Part shown: piece after piece, positions 33,242 to 41,234 of the stretch | Layout of the letters: each line of letters begins with the position of its first letter | Numbering within the stretch: position 1 is the stretch's first letter | Assembly (NCBI RefSeq): GCF_042680605.1 | Contig: NZ_JBHUEE010000006.1 | Span: forward strand, 186,001-250,000 | Origin: Allobogoriella deserti | GTDB lineage: Bacteria > Actinomycetota > Actinomycetes > Actinomycetales > Actinomycetaceae | Length of the DNA: 64,000 nucleotides | Direction of reading: 5' to 3' | Program-made: the position numbers and the translations under genes | Notes under the pieces: model-generated | Seen by the model: the letters and a program-made list of their open reading frames with translations, nothing else | Database searches by the model: none | What the model was told of the DNA's origin: nothing

Positions 33242-33351
33242 CTGTCGCCGCTCTGGTCAGCCGCGAGAGTTGCGCAATGCCAGGTCAGCGCGCCATTGTC
33301 GCGCTCGCGGATCTGCGGAGGGTGTGCGGCACCCGCGGCATTGGAGGAAAC

Positions 33352-34554
33352 ATGGCGTCCATCGGCACACGTGCGAAGGTCATCCGGCCGGCCGGGCCGG
33401 AGCGCTCGGAGGTCGGGCCGGTCGAGCTCTTCTTCGACCTGGTCTACGTCTTCGCGATCATCCAGCTCTCGCACCTGCTGCTCGAACACCTGACCTGGCT
33501 CGGCGCCGCGCAGACGGTCGTGGTGTTTGCCGCGGTCTGGTGGGGGTGGAACTACACCGCCTGGATCATGAACTGGTTGCGTCCGGGCAGCACCGTCGTC
33601 CAACTGCTCACCGGTCTGCTGATGCTCGCCGCACTCGGGATGTCGGTGGCCATCCCGGACGCCTTCGGTGACCGCGCGCTGCTCTTCGTCGGGTGTTACC
33701 TCGCTATGGGGCTGGTGCGCCCGTTGTTCATGATCTGGGCGTTCCGCGGGCAGCGACTGGCGTCGAACTACCGGATGTTGCTGATCTGGTCCGCCGCAGC
33801 GGGTGCGCTGTGGATCGTCGGCGCATTCCTCGAACCGGACTCGCGGCTGCTCGTGTGGGTCCTCGCCGCCGTCGTCGACTACGCCGCACCGCTCGCGCAG
33901 TACCGCGTGCCCGGGGTCGGACACGCCCACATGCGGCTGTGGGACGCCGACCCGGAGCACCTGGCAGAGCGCAACCGGCTCGTCTTCATCATCGCGCTGG
34001 GCGAATCCATCCTCCTCATGGGCAACACGCTGGTCTCCGAGGGCGAGATCGACGGTGCATTGGTGGGCAGCCTTGTCCTCGGCTTCGCCGCCTTGTTCGT
34101 GCTCTGGTGGAACTACTTCGCCCTCGCGGGCCACGACGTCCAGGGCGGCGACGGCAGTACCGCCGCGCTCCGGTCCGCCTACGCGTACGCGCACGCGTTC
34201 ATGGTGCTCGGGGCCATCGCGGTCGCCGTCTCGACCGAGCTGCGGCTCACGCACGAGCACCTCACGCCGGCGATGATCGTGGTGACCGTCGCCGGACCGC
34301 TCGTCTACCTCGTCGGCAACGTGCTCTTCCTGCGATCGCGATTCGGTCGGTTGGCCCGCTCCCGCTTCGTAGCCGCCGGTGTCCTGGTCCTCATCGGGGT
34401 GGTCGCGATGCTCACTCGCCACGACCTCCCCGTGCTCGTGCTGAGTCTCGCGGTCCTCGCCGTGACCGGGACGCTGGCGGCTCTCACCGCGATGTCCGGC
34501 AGGCGTCACGCCTCTGACCGGCGCCTCGGCGAGGTTGCGGACTCGGACACGTAG
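33352..34554 (+). CDS. LtrA-family (low temperature requirement A-like) membrane protein
   Basis: A 400-residue membrane protein with about eleven to twelve hydrophobic segments. VGPVELFFDLVYVFAIIQLSHLLLEHL and, later, ERNRLVFIIALGESILLMGN are the family hallmarks. The biochemical role is unknown; the name comes from a Listeria cold-sensitive mutant. GGAGGAAAC directly precedes the ATG at 33352, which decides the start over an upstream ATG. Its 3' end overlaps the convergent TfoX-N gene by 49 bases. Confidence 0.88.
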   Translation: MASIGTRAKVIRPAGPERSEVGPVELFFDLVYVFAIIQLSHLLLEHLTWLGAAQTVVVFAAVWWGWNYTAWIMNWLRPGSTVVQLLTGLLMLAALGMSVAIPDAFGDRALLFVGCYLAMGLVRPLFMIWAFRGQRLASNYRMLLIWSAAAGALWIVGAFLEPDSRLLVWVLAAVVDYAAPLAQYRVPGVGHAHMRLWDADPEHLAERNRLVFIIALGESILLMGNTLVSEGEIDGALVGSLVLGFAALFVLWWNYFALAGHDVQGGDGSTAALRSAYAYAHAFMVLGAIAVAVSTELRLTHEHLTPAMIVVTVAGPLVYLVGNVLFLRSRFGRLARSRFVAAGVLVLIGVVAMLTRHDLPVLVLSLAVLAVTGTLAALTAMSGRRHASDRRLGEVADSDT

Positions 34555-34901
34555 GCCCCCGACACGTAGGCGAAGGACTCCTCGAGAAGGTCCGCCCACA
34601 GACCGCTGCGTGCGAGTGGGACGCCGAGCCACTCGCGGGCGGGCCGGCCGCCGATCGCCATGCGGGCAGCCGTCCCGGCCTCGACCAGAGCGCTCGCTCG
34701 GGGCGCCGGCACCTTGACGACGAGCTCACCCTCGGGCGTGACGAATCCGACGATCTTTCCGCCCACCCGCACGGCCTCGCTGCCGAACATCGCCGCCCGG
34801 TCGACTCCGGGCCGGTCGGTGTACGCGCTCGCGAGGCGGTCCAGGATCTCCTGTGCCGCTCGACGGGTGCTCTGCGCTCCGTCGTCGCCTGTCCCGGCCA
34901 T
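34506..34901 (-). CDS. TfoX N-terminal domain protein
   Basis: A 131-residue protein matching the TfoX/Sxy N-terminal fold: RAAMFGSEAVRVGGKIVGFVTPEGELVVKVPAPRASALVEAG in the middle and EWLGVPLARSGLWADLLEESFAYV near the end. Stand-alone TfoX-N proteins are widespread and their function outside competence is unknown. It is convergent with the LtrA gene, overlapping its end, and is followed on the same strand by nothing until the next operon. Confidence 0.8.
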   Translation of the reverse strand: MAGTGDDGAQSTRRAAQEILDRLASAYTDRPGVDRAAMFGSEAVRVGGKIVGFVTPEGELVVKVPAPRASALVEAGTAARMAIGGRPAREWLGVPLARSGLWADLLEESFAYVSGAYVSESATSPRRRSEA

Positions 34902-34905
34902 GACG

Positions 34906-35307
34906 TCACTCTACGTGTGCGGTCGCGGGGACGACCTCGCCGGCGGCGAGAGCGAACGGCAACTGGTCGAACAGGATCCGCATGGTCGTGATCCGCCCGT
35001 CGCGGACGGTGACCAACTCGGCCCCTGGTGCGCTCGGGACGTCGGGTGTCCGGGTGTCGTACAGGACGAGTGCGCGAGCGTCATCACCGTAGGCGGCGAG
35101 AAGCTCGGTGGCCTCGACCGTTGCGGCGAACTGCCCCATGAATCCCCGGAAGGCCTCGCCCCCCTGCAGCGGCCCCGCCGGGGTCTGGACCGCGATGTCA
35201 GGGGCGATGTACGCCATCGCACGGTCGAAGGCGTCCTGTGACCAGGTGCGGTGGTAGGCGAGGGCGATGTCCAGCGCCCCACGGCTCGTCTTTACGGACT
35301 CGTTCAT
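34906..35307 (-). CDS. SnoaL/NTF2-like (ketosteroid isomerase-fold) protein
   Basis: A protein of about 133 residues with a SnoaL-like fold: ALDIALAYHRTWSQDAFDRAMAYIAPDIAVQTPAGPLQGGEAF, followed by VTVRDGRITTMRILFDQLPF. A GAGGAGGAACC ribosome-binding site fixes the ATG at 35307. It may be an isomerase, hydrolase or ligand-binding protein. It is divergent from a truncated sigma factor gene whose own C-terminal domain is also SnoaL-like, and ends four bases from the TfoX-N gene start. Confidence 0.82.
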   Translation of the reverse strand: MNESVKTSRGALDIALAYHRTWSQDAFDRAMAYIAPDIAVQTPAGPLQGGEAFRGFMGQFAATVEATELLAAYGDDARALVLYDTRTPDVPSAPGAELVTVRDGRITTMRILFDQLPFALAAGEVVPATAHVE

Positions 35308-35350
35308 GGTTCCTCCTCGATGTCGGTACCGGTACTGACACCGCGGGTCT

Positions 35351-36145
35351 GTGGATCGGAACGGTCGCAGGCCAAGATGTCCGCTGACGCGCACCTCGGA
35401 CGTGACGTGGGTGCAGCCGTACCCGGACGATCCCCAGGCCCGGGAGGAGCGCCGCGAGACCATCGAGCTCGCGTTCGTCACGGCGCTGCAGGCGATACCG
35501 GCGCGCCAAGCAGCCGCCCTGGTCTTGGTGGACGTCTTCGGATACTCGACGGCGGAAGCCGCGCAGCTGTTGGGGGAGGGGGTGACGGTGGTCAAGGGGC
35601 TGCTGCAACGGGCGCGTCGGGCGATGCCGGTCACCCGGGCGAGCCGGCCGCCCGACGAGCCCGGCGTGGCGGAACTCGTCGCTCGATTCGCCGAGGCCTT
35701 CGAGGCGGACGACGTCGACACCCTGCTCACCCTGCTCACCGATGAGGCCTGGCTCGCCATGCCGCCGGCACCGCACCTGTATATAGGGCACGGCGACATT
35801 GCCGAATTCCTCCGTGCTTCGGCGGGCGGTCGTGGGGGAAAGCTAGTTCTCGAGCCGACGGTCGCGAATCGGCAACCGGCGTTCGGCTGCTACTTCCGCA
35901 ACGAGGCCGGAACGTCCCCGAGCGGCGTCGTCGTCCTCGACGTCCACGACGGCGGAATCGGCGGGATCACGCGCTTCATCGATCCAGAACTGGTGGGCAG
36001 GTTCGGCCCCCGATCCCGCACCGGCAGTGCCGAATTAGGTCACGCTTTCCTTTCGGAAATGTGGTGCGGCGCGACGTCTCCTCGGAATTCGTCGACCGAT
36101 TTTCTGCACCCCACTGGTGAAATGCTCGACGGCGTTCTATCGTGA
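35351..36145 (+). pseudogene. ECF sigma factor with SnoaL domain, missing region 2 (truncated)
   Basis: The frame encodes a linker (VTWVQPYPDDPQAREERRETIE), sigma region 4 (ALQAIPARQAAALVLVDVFGYSTAEAAQLLGEGVTVVKGLLQRAR) and a SnoaL-like domain (ELVARFAEAFEADDVDTLLTLLTDEAWLAMPP), the layout of SigG-type sigma factors. The whole N-terminal region 2, about 110 residues needed for -10 recognition, is absent, and no matching stretch lies upstream. The last 45 residues (after FIDPELVGRFG) do not resemble the family and lie in locally lower-GC DNA. It looks like a decayed remnant with read-through at the 3' end. A functional short form starting at GTG 35351 cannot be excluded. Confidence 0.68.
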
Positions 36146-36184
36146 ATTCGTCGGTGGCGCCCAGCCGCCGCGAGGGAGGGCACC

Positions 36185-36481
36185 ATGAGTACGCTCGCCG
36201 AGCTTCCCGCGGTCACCGAGTGCTCCGTGACCGGATGCTCCTACAACGACCACTCCAGCTGCCACGCCGCCGCGGTCACGATCGGCGGTGAGGGTGACGC
36301 ACAGTGCGAGACGTTCATCCCGTTGGGCGTCAAGGGCGGCCTCGACAAGGTCGTCTCGCACGTGGGCGCCTGTCAGCGCCACGACTGCGACCACAACGTC
36401 GATCTCGAGTGTGCTGCACCGGCCGTGCGCGTCGGTCCCGGCCAGGACACCGCGGACTGCTTGACGTATCAGCCGCGCTGA
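36185..36481 (+). CDS. DUF1540 double-repeat cysteine-rich protein
   Basis: A 98-residue protein with two copies of a DUF1540-like Cys motif: CSVTGCSYNDHSSCHAAAVTIG...CETF and CQRHDCDHNVDLECAAPAVRVG...CLTY. Each copy has four cysteines (plus His/Asp), suggesting a small metal-binding or disulfide module. Function is unknown. GAGGGAGG precedes the ATG. It sits alone between a truncated sigma gene and the MocR regulator. Confidence 0.84.
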   Translation: MSTLAELPAVTECSVTGCSYNDHSSCHAAAVTIGGEGDAQCETFIPLGVKGGLDKVVSHVGACQRHDCDHNVDLECAAPAVRVGPGQDTADCLTYQPR

Positions 36482-36513
36482 GAGATGGCCGTCACTGGTC
36501 GCATTCGGCGACC

Positions 36514-37995
36514 TCAGGTGACCGCCGTCGTCAACGACATCTCGCGGAGACCGCCGTCCGTGTAGGCACGCCACGCGCGCGCCAGCCGGAGAACGCCTTC
36601 CTGCAGGACGTGAGGTGGCAGGGCGTACGGCAACCGCGTGTGGTCATCCGTTCGGCCCTCCGCCGAGAACACCGCACCAGGTAGCAGGGCCAGCCCGAAG
36701 CGGAGGGCGACCTGTGCCAGATGCGTGGCGTCGCCCTGTGGCAATCGAACCCACAGCGAGGCGCCGGCGCGGGGTTCCGCCCACGTCCAGTCCGGCAGGT
36801 GGTCGGCCAGCAGATCGGTCAAGGTGGCGAACCCCGCATCGAGTCCCTTGCGCCGCTCGGCGGCCGCGTCGTCGATGTGGTCGAACAGACGCCGGGCGAT
36901 CTCCTGGCTCACCAACGAGGTGCCCAGATCTGTGCCGCCCTTGACCTGGGCCAGTCGCGAGATCACCCGGGACGGCGCACGGAGCCACCCGAGCCGCAGG
37001 CCGCCCCAGAACAGCTTGCTCATCGATCCGACTGTGATCACCCGGTCGCCGGCTCCCGTGAGGAGTGGTGGCGGGGGATCACCGCGGAAGGTGGTGCCCA
37101 TCAGCGAGGTGTCGTCGATGAGCACGGCTTCCGACCTCTTGACGGCTGCGACCAGGCGGCGCCTCCGGTTCTCGGAGCACACGGCTCCGGTCGGGTTGTT
37201 CGCGGCGGCCTGCACGTAGACCAGGCGCGTCGAGCGGCCGCCGGCGAGCACTCGGTCGAGCTCGTCAGTGTCGAGGCCGTCGCGATCGACCGGCACGGAG
37301 CTGATCCTGCTGCCCTGGCGGGAGAACGCCTCCAGGGCGCCCCGGTAAGTCGGTTCCTCGACGACGACGCCGTCGCCCGGGTGCAGGCATCCGCGCGCGA
37401 TCAGCTCCAGCGCCTGCTGTGCGCCCGACGTCACTAGCACCTCGTCCGGCGCGGTCGGGGTCCCCGCGGCCGAGTACCACGCGGCGATGCGCTCACGGAG
37501 CGTCGGCAGGCCGCGGGGGTGGTAGCCGTGATGGTCCATCGCAAGCGCGCGATAGTCCGCCCCGGTCAACCCGGCCGAGACGTCCGCGACCAGATCCAGG
37601 CTGGGTAGGGCGGCGTTGGCGAAGTCGACCGTGGCCAGCGGCCCGTTCAGAAACGAGGACGCGAGATGGTCCCCGGCGAGCTCGCTGCCCGAGACGGTCT
37701 CCCGCTTGCTCCCGGGGGTCGCGGCGCTGACCCACGTGCCGCTGCCCCGGCGGCGTTGCAGGCGGCCCGATTCGCGCAATGCGTGGTATGCCGTGACCAC
37801 CGTCGTCCGGCTCACGAGCAGCGCGTCCGCGAGCGCGCGTTCCGCGGGTAGGACGGCGAGCGGTGGCAGCTCACCGCGATCGATCAGCTCTGCGATCCCG
37901 GTGCTGAGCCGATGATGCAGTGGCCCCGATTTCGCGCCAGTCGCGACGAGCATCCGTGCCAGGTGATCGGCCGAGTACACACTTCGGAAGTCCAT
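36514..37995 (-). CDS. MocR-type GntR/aminotransferase regulator
   Basis: A 493-residue fusion. Residues 1-100 contain a GntR winged helix (LPPLAVLPAERALADALLVSRTTVVTAYHALRESGRLQRRRGSGTWV), and residues 130-480 a class I aminotransferase-like domain with the PLP lysine in TVGSMSKLFWGGLRLGW and VTSGAQQALELIARGCL. MocR proteins use bound PLP or an aldehyde/amine adduct as effector. It is divergent from the ABC-transporter operon starting at 38119, which is its most likely target. Aminotransferase activity is improbable for this class. Confidence 0.9.
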   Translation of the reverse strand: MDFRSVYSADHLARMLVATGAKSGPLHHRLSTGIAELIDRGELPPLAVLPAERALADALLVSRTTVVTAYHALRESGRLQRRRGSGTWVSAATPGSKRETVSGSELAGDHLASSFLNGPLATVDFANAALPSLDLVADVSAGLTGADYRALAMDHHGYHPRGLPTLRERIAAWYSAAGTPTAPDEVLVTSGAQQALELIARGCLHPGDGVVVEEPTYRGALEAFSRQGSRISSVPVDRDGLDTDELDRVLAGGRSTRLVYVQAAANNPTGAVCSENRRRRLVAAVKRSEAVLIDDTSLMGTTFRGDPPPPLLTGAGDRVITVGSMSKLFWGGLRLGWLRAPSRVISRLAQVKGGTDLGTSLVSQEIARRLFDHIDDAAAERRKGLDAGFATLTDLLADHLPDWTWAEPRAGASLWVRLPQGDATHLAQVALRFGLALLPGAVFSAEGRTDDHTRLPYALPPHVLQEGVLRLARAWRAYTDGGLREMSLTTAVT

Positions 37996-38014
37996 TCAGG
38001 GACCAATTTCTCCT

Positions 38015-38073
38015 CTTTGGCTATGGAACGCCCAGGGCGGTACCGGCCAATGTAACGGACAGCCCAGCCAAAG
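38015..38073. promoter_or_regulatory. Inverted repeat in the MocR/ABC-operon divergent promoter
   Basis: CTTTGGCT (38015-38022) and AGCCAAAG (38066-38073) are perfect 8-bp inverted arms 43 bases apart, in the only AT-richer patch between the MocR start and the solute-binding protein gene. MocR-type dimers often use distant half-sites, so this is a plausible operator; the assignment is tentative. Confidence 0.4.
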
Positions 38074-38118
38074 CAGCAGGTGGCGCCGACGCATCGTCGA
38101 CTCAGAGGGGAGTTGGTC

Positions 38119-39411
38119 ATGACGTTTGTCCGAGGGAGGCTCGCAGTCGCCGGGGCACTGGCCCTTGGCGTCGGCCTGACGGGGTGCGCGACCGTGCCCG
38201 CCCCCGGTGGCGCGCAGGCGGCCGAGCCGCAGGACACGTCGCAGACGTTGCGGATCATGGGGCCGGACTTCCCGTACACAGAGGCCACCGTCGAGGAGTT
38301 CCGGCGTCGTCACCCGGACGTCTCCGTCGAGTATGTCGAAGGCGGCGTCTCGTTCGAGGACGGCAGCGCACAGACCATGCTCCGGTCCGGTCAGGGCCCC
38401 GACGTCCTGATGGTGAACTCCGGTCCCGGGCGCGTCGGCCTCCTCGCCGAGGCCGGCCTCATCACCCCGCTCGGCGACCTCTACGCCGAGCACGGACTCG
38501 AGGAGCGCTACCGGCCGGACGTGCTGGAGCAGATCCGCGCCGGCGCGAACGGCGGCGGCGAGATCTTCGAGATCGTCGAAGGCCTGGACGTGTTCCAGGT
38601 CTACTACAACGAGGAGATCTTCGCCGAGCACGGCCTCGAGGTACCGACGGCCTACGACGAGCTCCTCGACGCCTGCGCGACCCTCCGGGAGGCCGGGGTT
38701 CGGCCCCTGCTTGCCGGCGTCCGGGACAACTTTGCCGGCGGATGGCTGCTGGGCACACTCGTGCAGGCCTCGGCAGGCGCACAGGCTATGCGCGAAATCA
38801 TCTACGACGACGAGCCGTTCGACCAGGACGCCGTGGTGCGCGCCGCTGAGATGCTCACCGAGCTGATCGACAACGGTTGCATCGACGCCGGGCAGGCTGC
38901 AGCGCTCGACGGGGCACAGGCGGAGGCGGGGTTCTGGCGCGGGAACGGCGCCATGGTGGTCCAGCCCCAGGGGCCGATCATCGAGGAACGGCACGACGGC
39001 GCGGACGTCTCCCACTTCGGGGCGTTCCCGATGCCGCCGGTCGATCCGACCGACCCTGCCCGACCGACAGCAGGGCTCGCGTTGAGCTGGATCGCGAGCA
39101 ACAGCACGAGGTCTGCTTCTGCCGTCGAGGCGTGGCTGGCCTGGGTCTCGAGCGAGGACTACCTCGCGCTCACGGCGGAGAACGGCGGCACGCTCGTCCC
39201 GGCGCAGGTGGTCCCGGACGGCATCGAGGTGGCACCGGCGATCCGCGACGCCCTGGACAAGACGGCGGACGGGTCGGGGTACAACCCGAGCGTCTACCTG
39301 AACGAGGCGGCCAAGCAGGCCTGGTACGACGCCGTGCAAGGCCTCATCAGCGGCAGTGCCGAGCCGGCACCAGCCATGCGCGCGGTTGAGGACGCCCGCG
39401 CCACGAACTGA
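38119..39411 (+). CDS. Sugar-type ABC transporter substrate-binding lipoprotein
   Basis: About 430 residues. The signal peptide MTFVRGRLAVAGALALGVGL ends in the lipobox LTGC, so the mature protein is a lipid-anchored binding protein. Family 1 solute-binding features follow: VEEFRRRHPDVSVEYVEGG, GPDVLMVNSGPG, FQVYYNEEIFAEHGLEVPTAYDELLDAC and VQPQGPIIEE. The ligand is probably a carbohydrate or sugar acid. AGAGGGGAG precedes the ATG at 38119, which is preferred over an upstream ATG outside the signal peptide. It starts the seven-gene operon that runs to 44789. Confidence 0.9.
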   Translation: MTFVRGRLAVAGALALGVGLTGCATVPAPGGAQAAEPQDTSQTLRIMGPDFPYTEATVEEFRRRHPDVSVEYVEGGVSFEDGSAQTMLRSGQGPDVLMVNSGPGRVGLLAEAGLITPLGDLYAEHGLEERYRPDVLEQIRAGANGGGEIFEIVEGLDVFQVYYNEEIFAEHGLEVPTAYDELLDACATLREAGVRPLLAGVRDNFAGGWLLGTLVQASAGAQAMREIIYDDEPFDQDAVVRAAEMLTELIDNGCIDAGQAAALDGAQAEAGFWRGNGAMVVQPQGPIIEERHDGADVSHFGAFPMPPVDPTDPARPTAGLALSWIASNSTRSASAVEAWLAWVSSEDYLALTAENGGTLVPAQVVPDGIEVAPAIRDALDKTADGSGYNPSVYLNEAAKQAWYDAVQGLISGSAEPAPAMRAVEDARATN

Positions 39412-39435
39412 CTCATCGACCGAGGGAGATCGAGA

Positions 39436-40407
39436 GTGATGGGTGTGTCCCAGCAGGTCGGCGTCGGCGCCGCGGTACCGGCCCCGACCGCCGCACGGCC
39501 CCCGGGCGGACGCCCGACGCAGCCGCGAAGCCGCCGCGGCGTCATGGTGGCGCTGATGCTCGCACCGTCGTTGGTGCTGCTCGCTGTCTTCGTGTTGGCG
39601 CCGTTGGCGCGCGGCATCCAGATGAGCTTCTATACGTGGGACGGCGTCGCCGCGGTGATGGACCGCGTCTGGCTGGAGAACTACGCGCGGGTCTGGACGG
39701 ATCCGAACTTCCTGTGGGCGCTGGCCCGGACGGTCCTGTGGTGGGCCATCCACCTCAGTCTCGCCGTCGGTGGCGGTCTGCTGACCGCAGCGTTGATCAG
39801 CGAGATCCGATGGCGGTGGGCGCAGTCGCTTTTCCGTGGTCTTGCCTTTCTGCCGCACGTCCTCTCACTCGCGGTCGTCGGCGTCGTGTGGAGCCAGATG
39901 TACCACCCGACCATCGGGCTGCTGAACGGCGTCCTCGACCGCGTCGGCCTGGACGCGCTCGTCCATCCCTGGCTGGGCGAGGCCTCGACCGCGCTCCCCG
40001 CGGTCGGGATCGCGAGCGCCTGGCAGGCCTACGGCTTCTACATGGTGATCTTCCTGGCGAGCATCCAAGCGATCGACCCGGCCCTGCACGAGGCCGCCTC
40101 CATCGACGGGGCCGGACCGTGGCAGCGATTCCGGAACGTCACGATCCCGGCGCTGTACAACACGATGAGCCTGGTCATCGTGCTCGCGTTCATCAACGCG
40201 CTCAAGGGCTTCGGCACCGTCTGGGCCATGACGCAGGGTGGGCCGGACCGGTCCAGCGAGCTCGTGGCGGTCTACGCCTACCGCCAGGCGTTCGGCCTCG
40301 GTGACGTCGGTGCGGCCAGCGCCGCCGGGCTCAGCCTGGCCGTGATCGCCGTGCTGATCACCATGCTGTTCAACCGATGGCGCGACCGCCGCGCGAGCGA
40401 GGGGTGA
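39436..40407 (+). CDS. Sugar ABC transporter permease, MalF type
   Basis: A 323-residue membrane protein with six helices. MVALMLAPSLVLLAVFVLAPLARGIQMSFYTW and ENYARVWTDPNFLWALARTVLWW are typical of the UgpA/MalF branch, and the ATPase-contact EAA loop reads LHEAASIDGAGPWQRFRNVTIPAL. AGGGAG precedes GTG 39436; ATG 39439 is equally possible. It overlaps or abuts the second permease at its 3' end. Confidence 0.92.
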   Translation: MMGVSQQVGVGAAVPAPTAARPPGGRPTQPRSRRGVMVALMLAPSLVLLAVFVLAPLARGIQMSFYTWDGVAAVMDRVWLENYARVWTDPNFLWALARTVLWWAIHLSLAVGGGLLTAALISEIRWRWAQSLFRGLAFLPHVLSLAVVGVVWSQMYHPTIGLLNGVLDRVGLDALVHPWLGEASTALPAVGIASAWQAYGFYMVIFLASIQAIDPALHEAASIDGAGPWQRFRNVTIPALYNTMSLVIVLAFINALKGFGTVWAMTQGGPDRSSELVAVYAYRQAFGLGDVGAASAAGLSLAVIAVLITMLFNRWRDRRASEG

Positions 40408-40412
40408 TCGCG

Positions 40413-41234
40413 ATGCGCAGCAGCTCCGTACGCACCAGCCTGGTGGTGGTCGTGGCGCTGATCGTCGGCGTCACCCTGGTGCCCTTCATGTGGGCGATCA
40501 CCAGCGCCTTCAAGAACGACACCGAGATCTTCGGTGACGCGCTCGGCCTGCCAGGGACGTGGCGCTGGGAAAACTTCGTGACCGTCTGGACGGACGGGAA
40601 CTTCAGCACCTACTTCGTCAACAGCGCCCTCATCGCGGTGGCGGCCACTCTGCTGACGGTCGCGGTCACCACCCCGGCCGGCTACGTGTTCGGCAAGCTT
40701 GTGACCGGCCGCGGCCGCAACCTCTTCTACGTCTACCTGCTGGTCATGACGCTGCCGGTGGAGGCGATCATGGTGCCGACCTTCTACCAGCTCCGGGAGT
40801 TCTCGCTGGTCGACAGCCGCCTCGGGATCACGCTCGTCCTCGTGGCCACCGGCATCCCCATCGGCGTCTTCATCACCCGCAACTTCTTCCGCGACCTGCC
40901 GAGCGAGCTCATGGAATCGGCGCGAACCGAGGGTGCCGGTGACTGGCGCATCTTCCACACCATCATGTTGCCGCTGGCCAAGCCGCCGGTGCTGGCCGTT
41001 GCGGTGTTCAGCTTCCTCGGCGCCTGGAATGAGTACCAGCTCGCCGTGCTCCTCCTGCTCAGCGAGGAGAACCGCACCATCCCGCTGGGGCTCGCGCAGT
41101 TCCAGGGCCAGCACAGCGCCGACTACGGTGCCCTCTTCGCCGGCATCGTGCTGGCCATGATCCCGTCCATCGTCGTCTACCTGGTGCTGCAGCGCTCGTT
41201 CACCCGCGGGCTCGTCGCCGGCGCACTGAAATGA
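40413..41234 (+). CDS. Sugar ABC transporter permease, MalG type
   Basis: About 273 residues, six helices. LVPFMWAITSAFKNDTEIFG and WRWENFVTVW mark the MalG/UgpE branch, and the EAA loop is LMESARTEGAGDWRIFHTIMLPLAKP. The start was placed at ATG 40413 behind GAGGGG; a GTG at 40404 overlapping the upstream stop is the alternative. The following oxidoreductase start overlaps its stop (ATGA), so the operon is tightly coupled. Confidence 0.92.
   Translation: MRSSSVRTSLVVVVALIVGVTLVPFMWAITSAFKNDTEIFGDALGLPGTWRWENFVTVWTDGNFSTYFVNSALIAVAATLLTVAVTTPAGYVFGKLVTGRGRNLFYVYLLVMTLPVEAIMVPTFYQLREFSLVDSRLGITLVLVATGIPIGVFITRNFFRDLPSELMESARTEGAGDWRIFHTIMLPLAKPPVLAVAVFSFLGAWNEYQLAVLLLLSEENRTIPLGLAQFQGQHSADYGALFAGIVLAMIPSIVVYLVLQRSFTRGLVAGALK

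Noticed and set aside
37996..39858. 620-codon antisense open frame over the solute-binding protein gene
   Set aside because: No motifs, atypical amino-acid use, and the opposite strand has a lipobox, ribosome-binding site and a full solute-binding protein.
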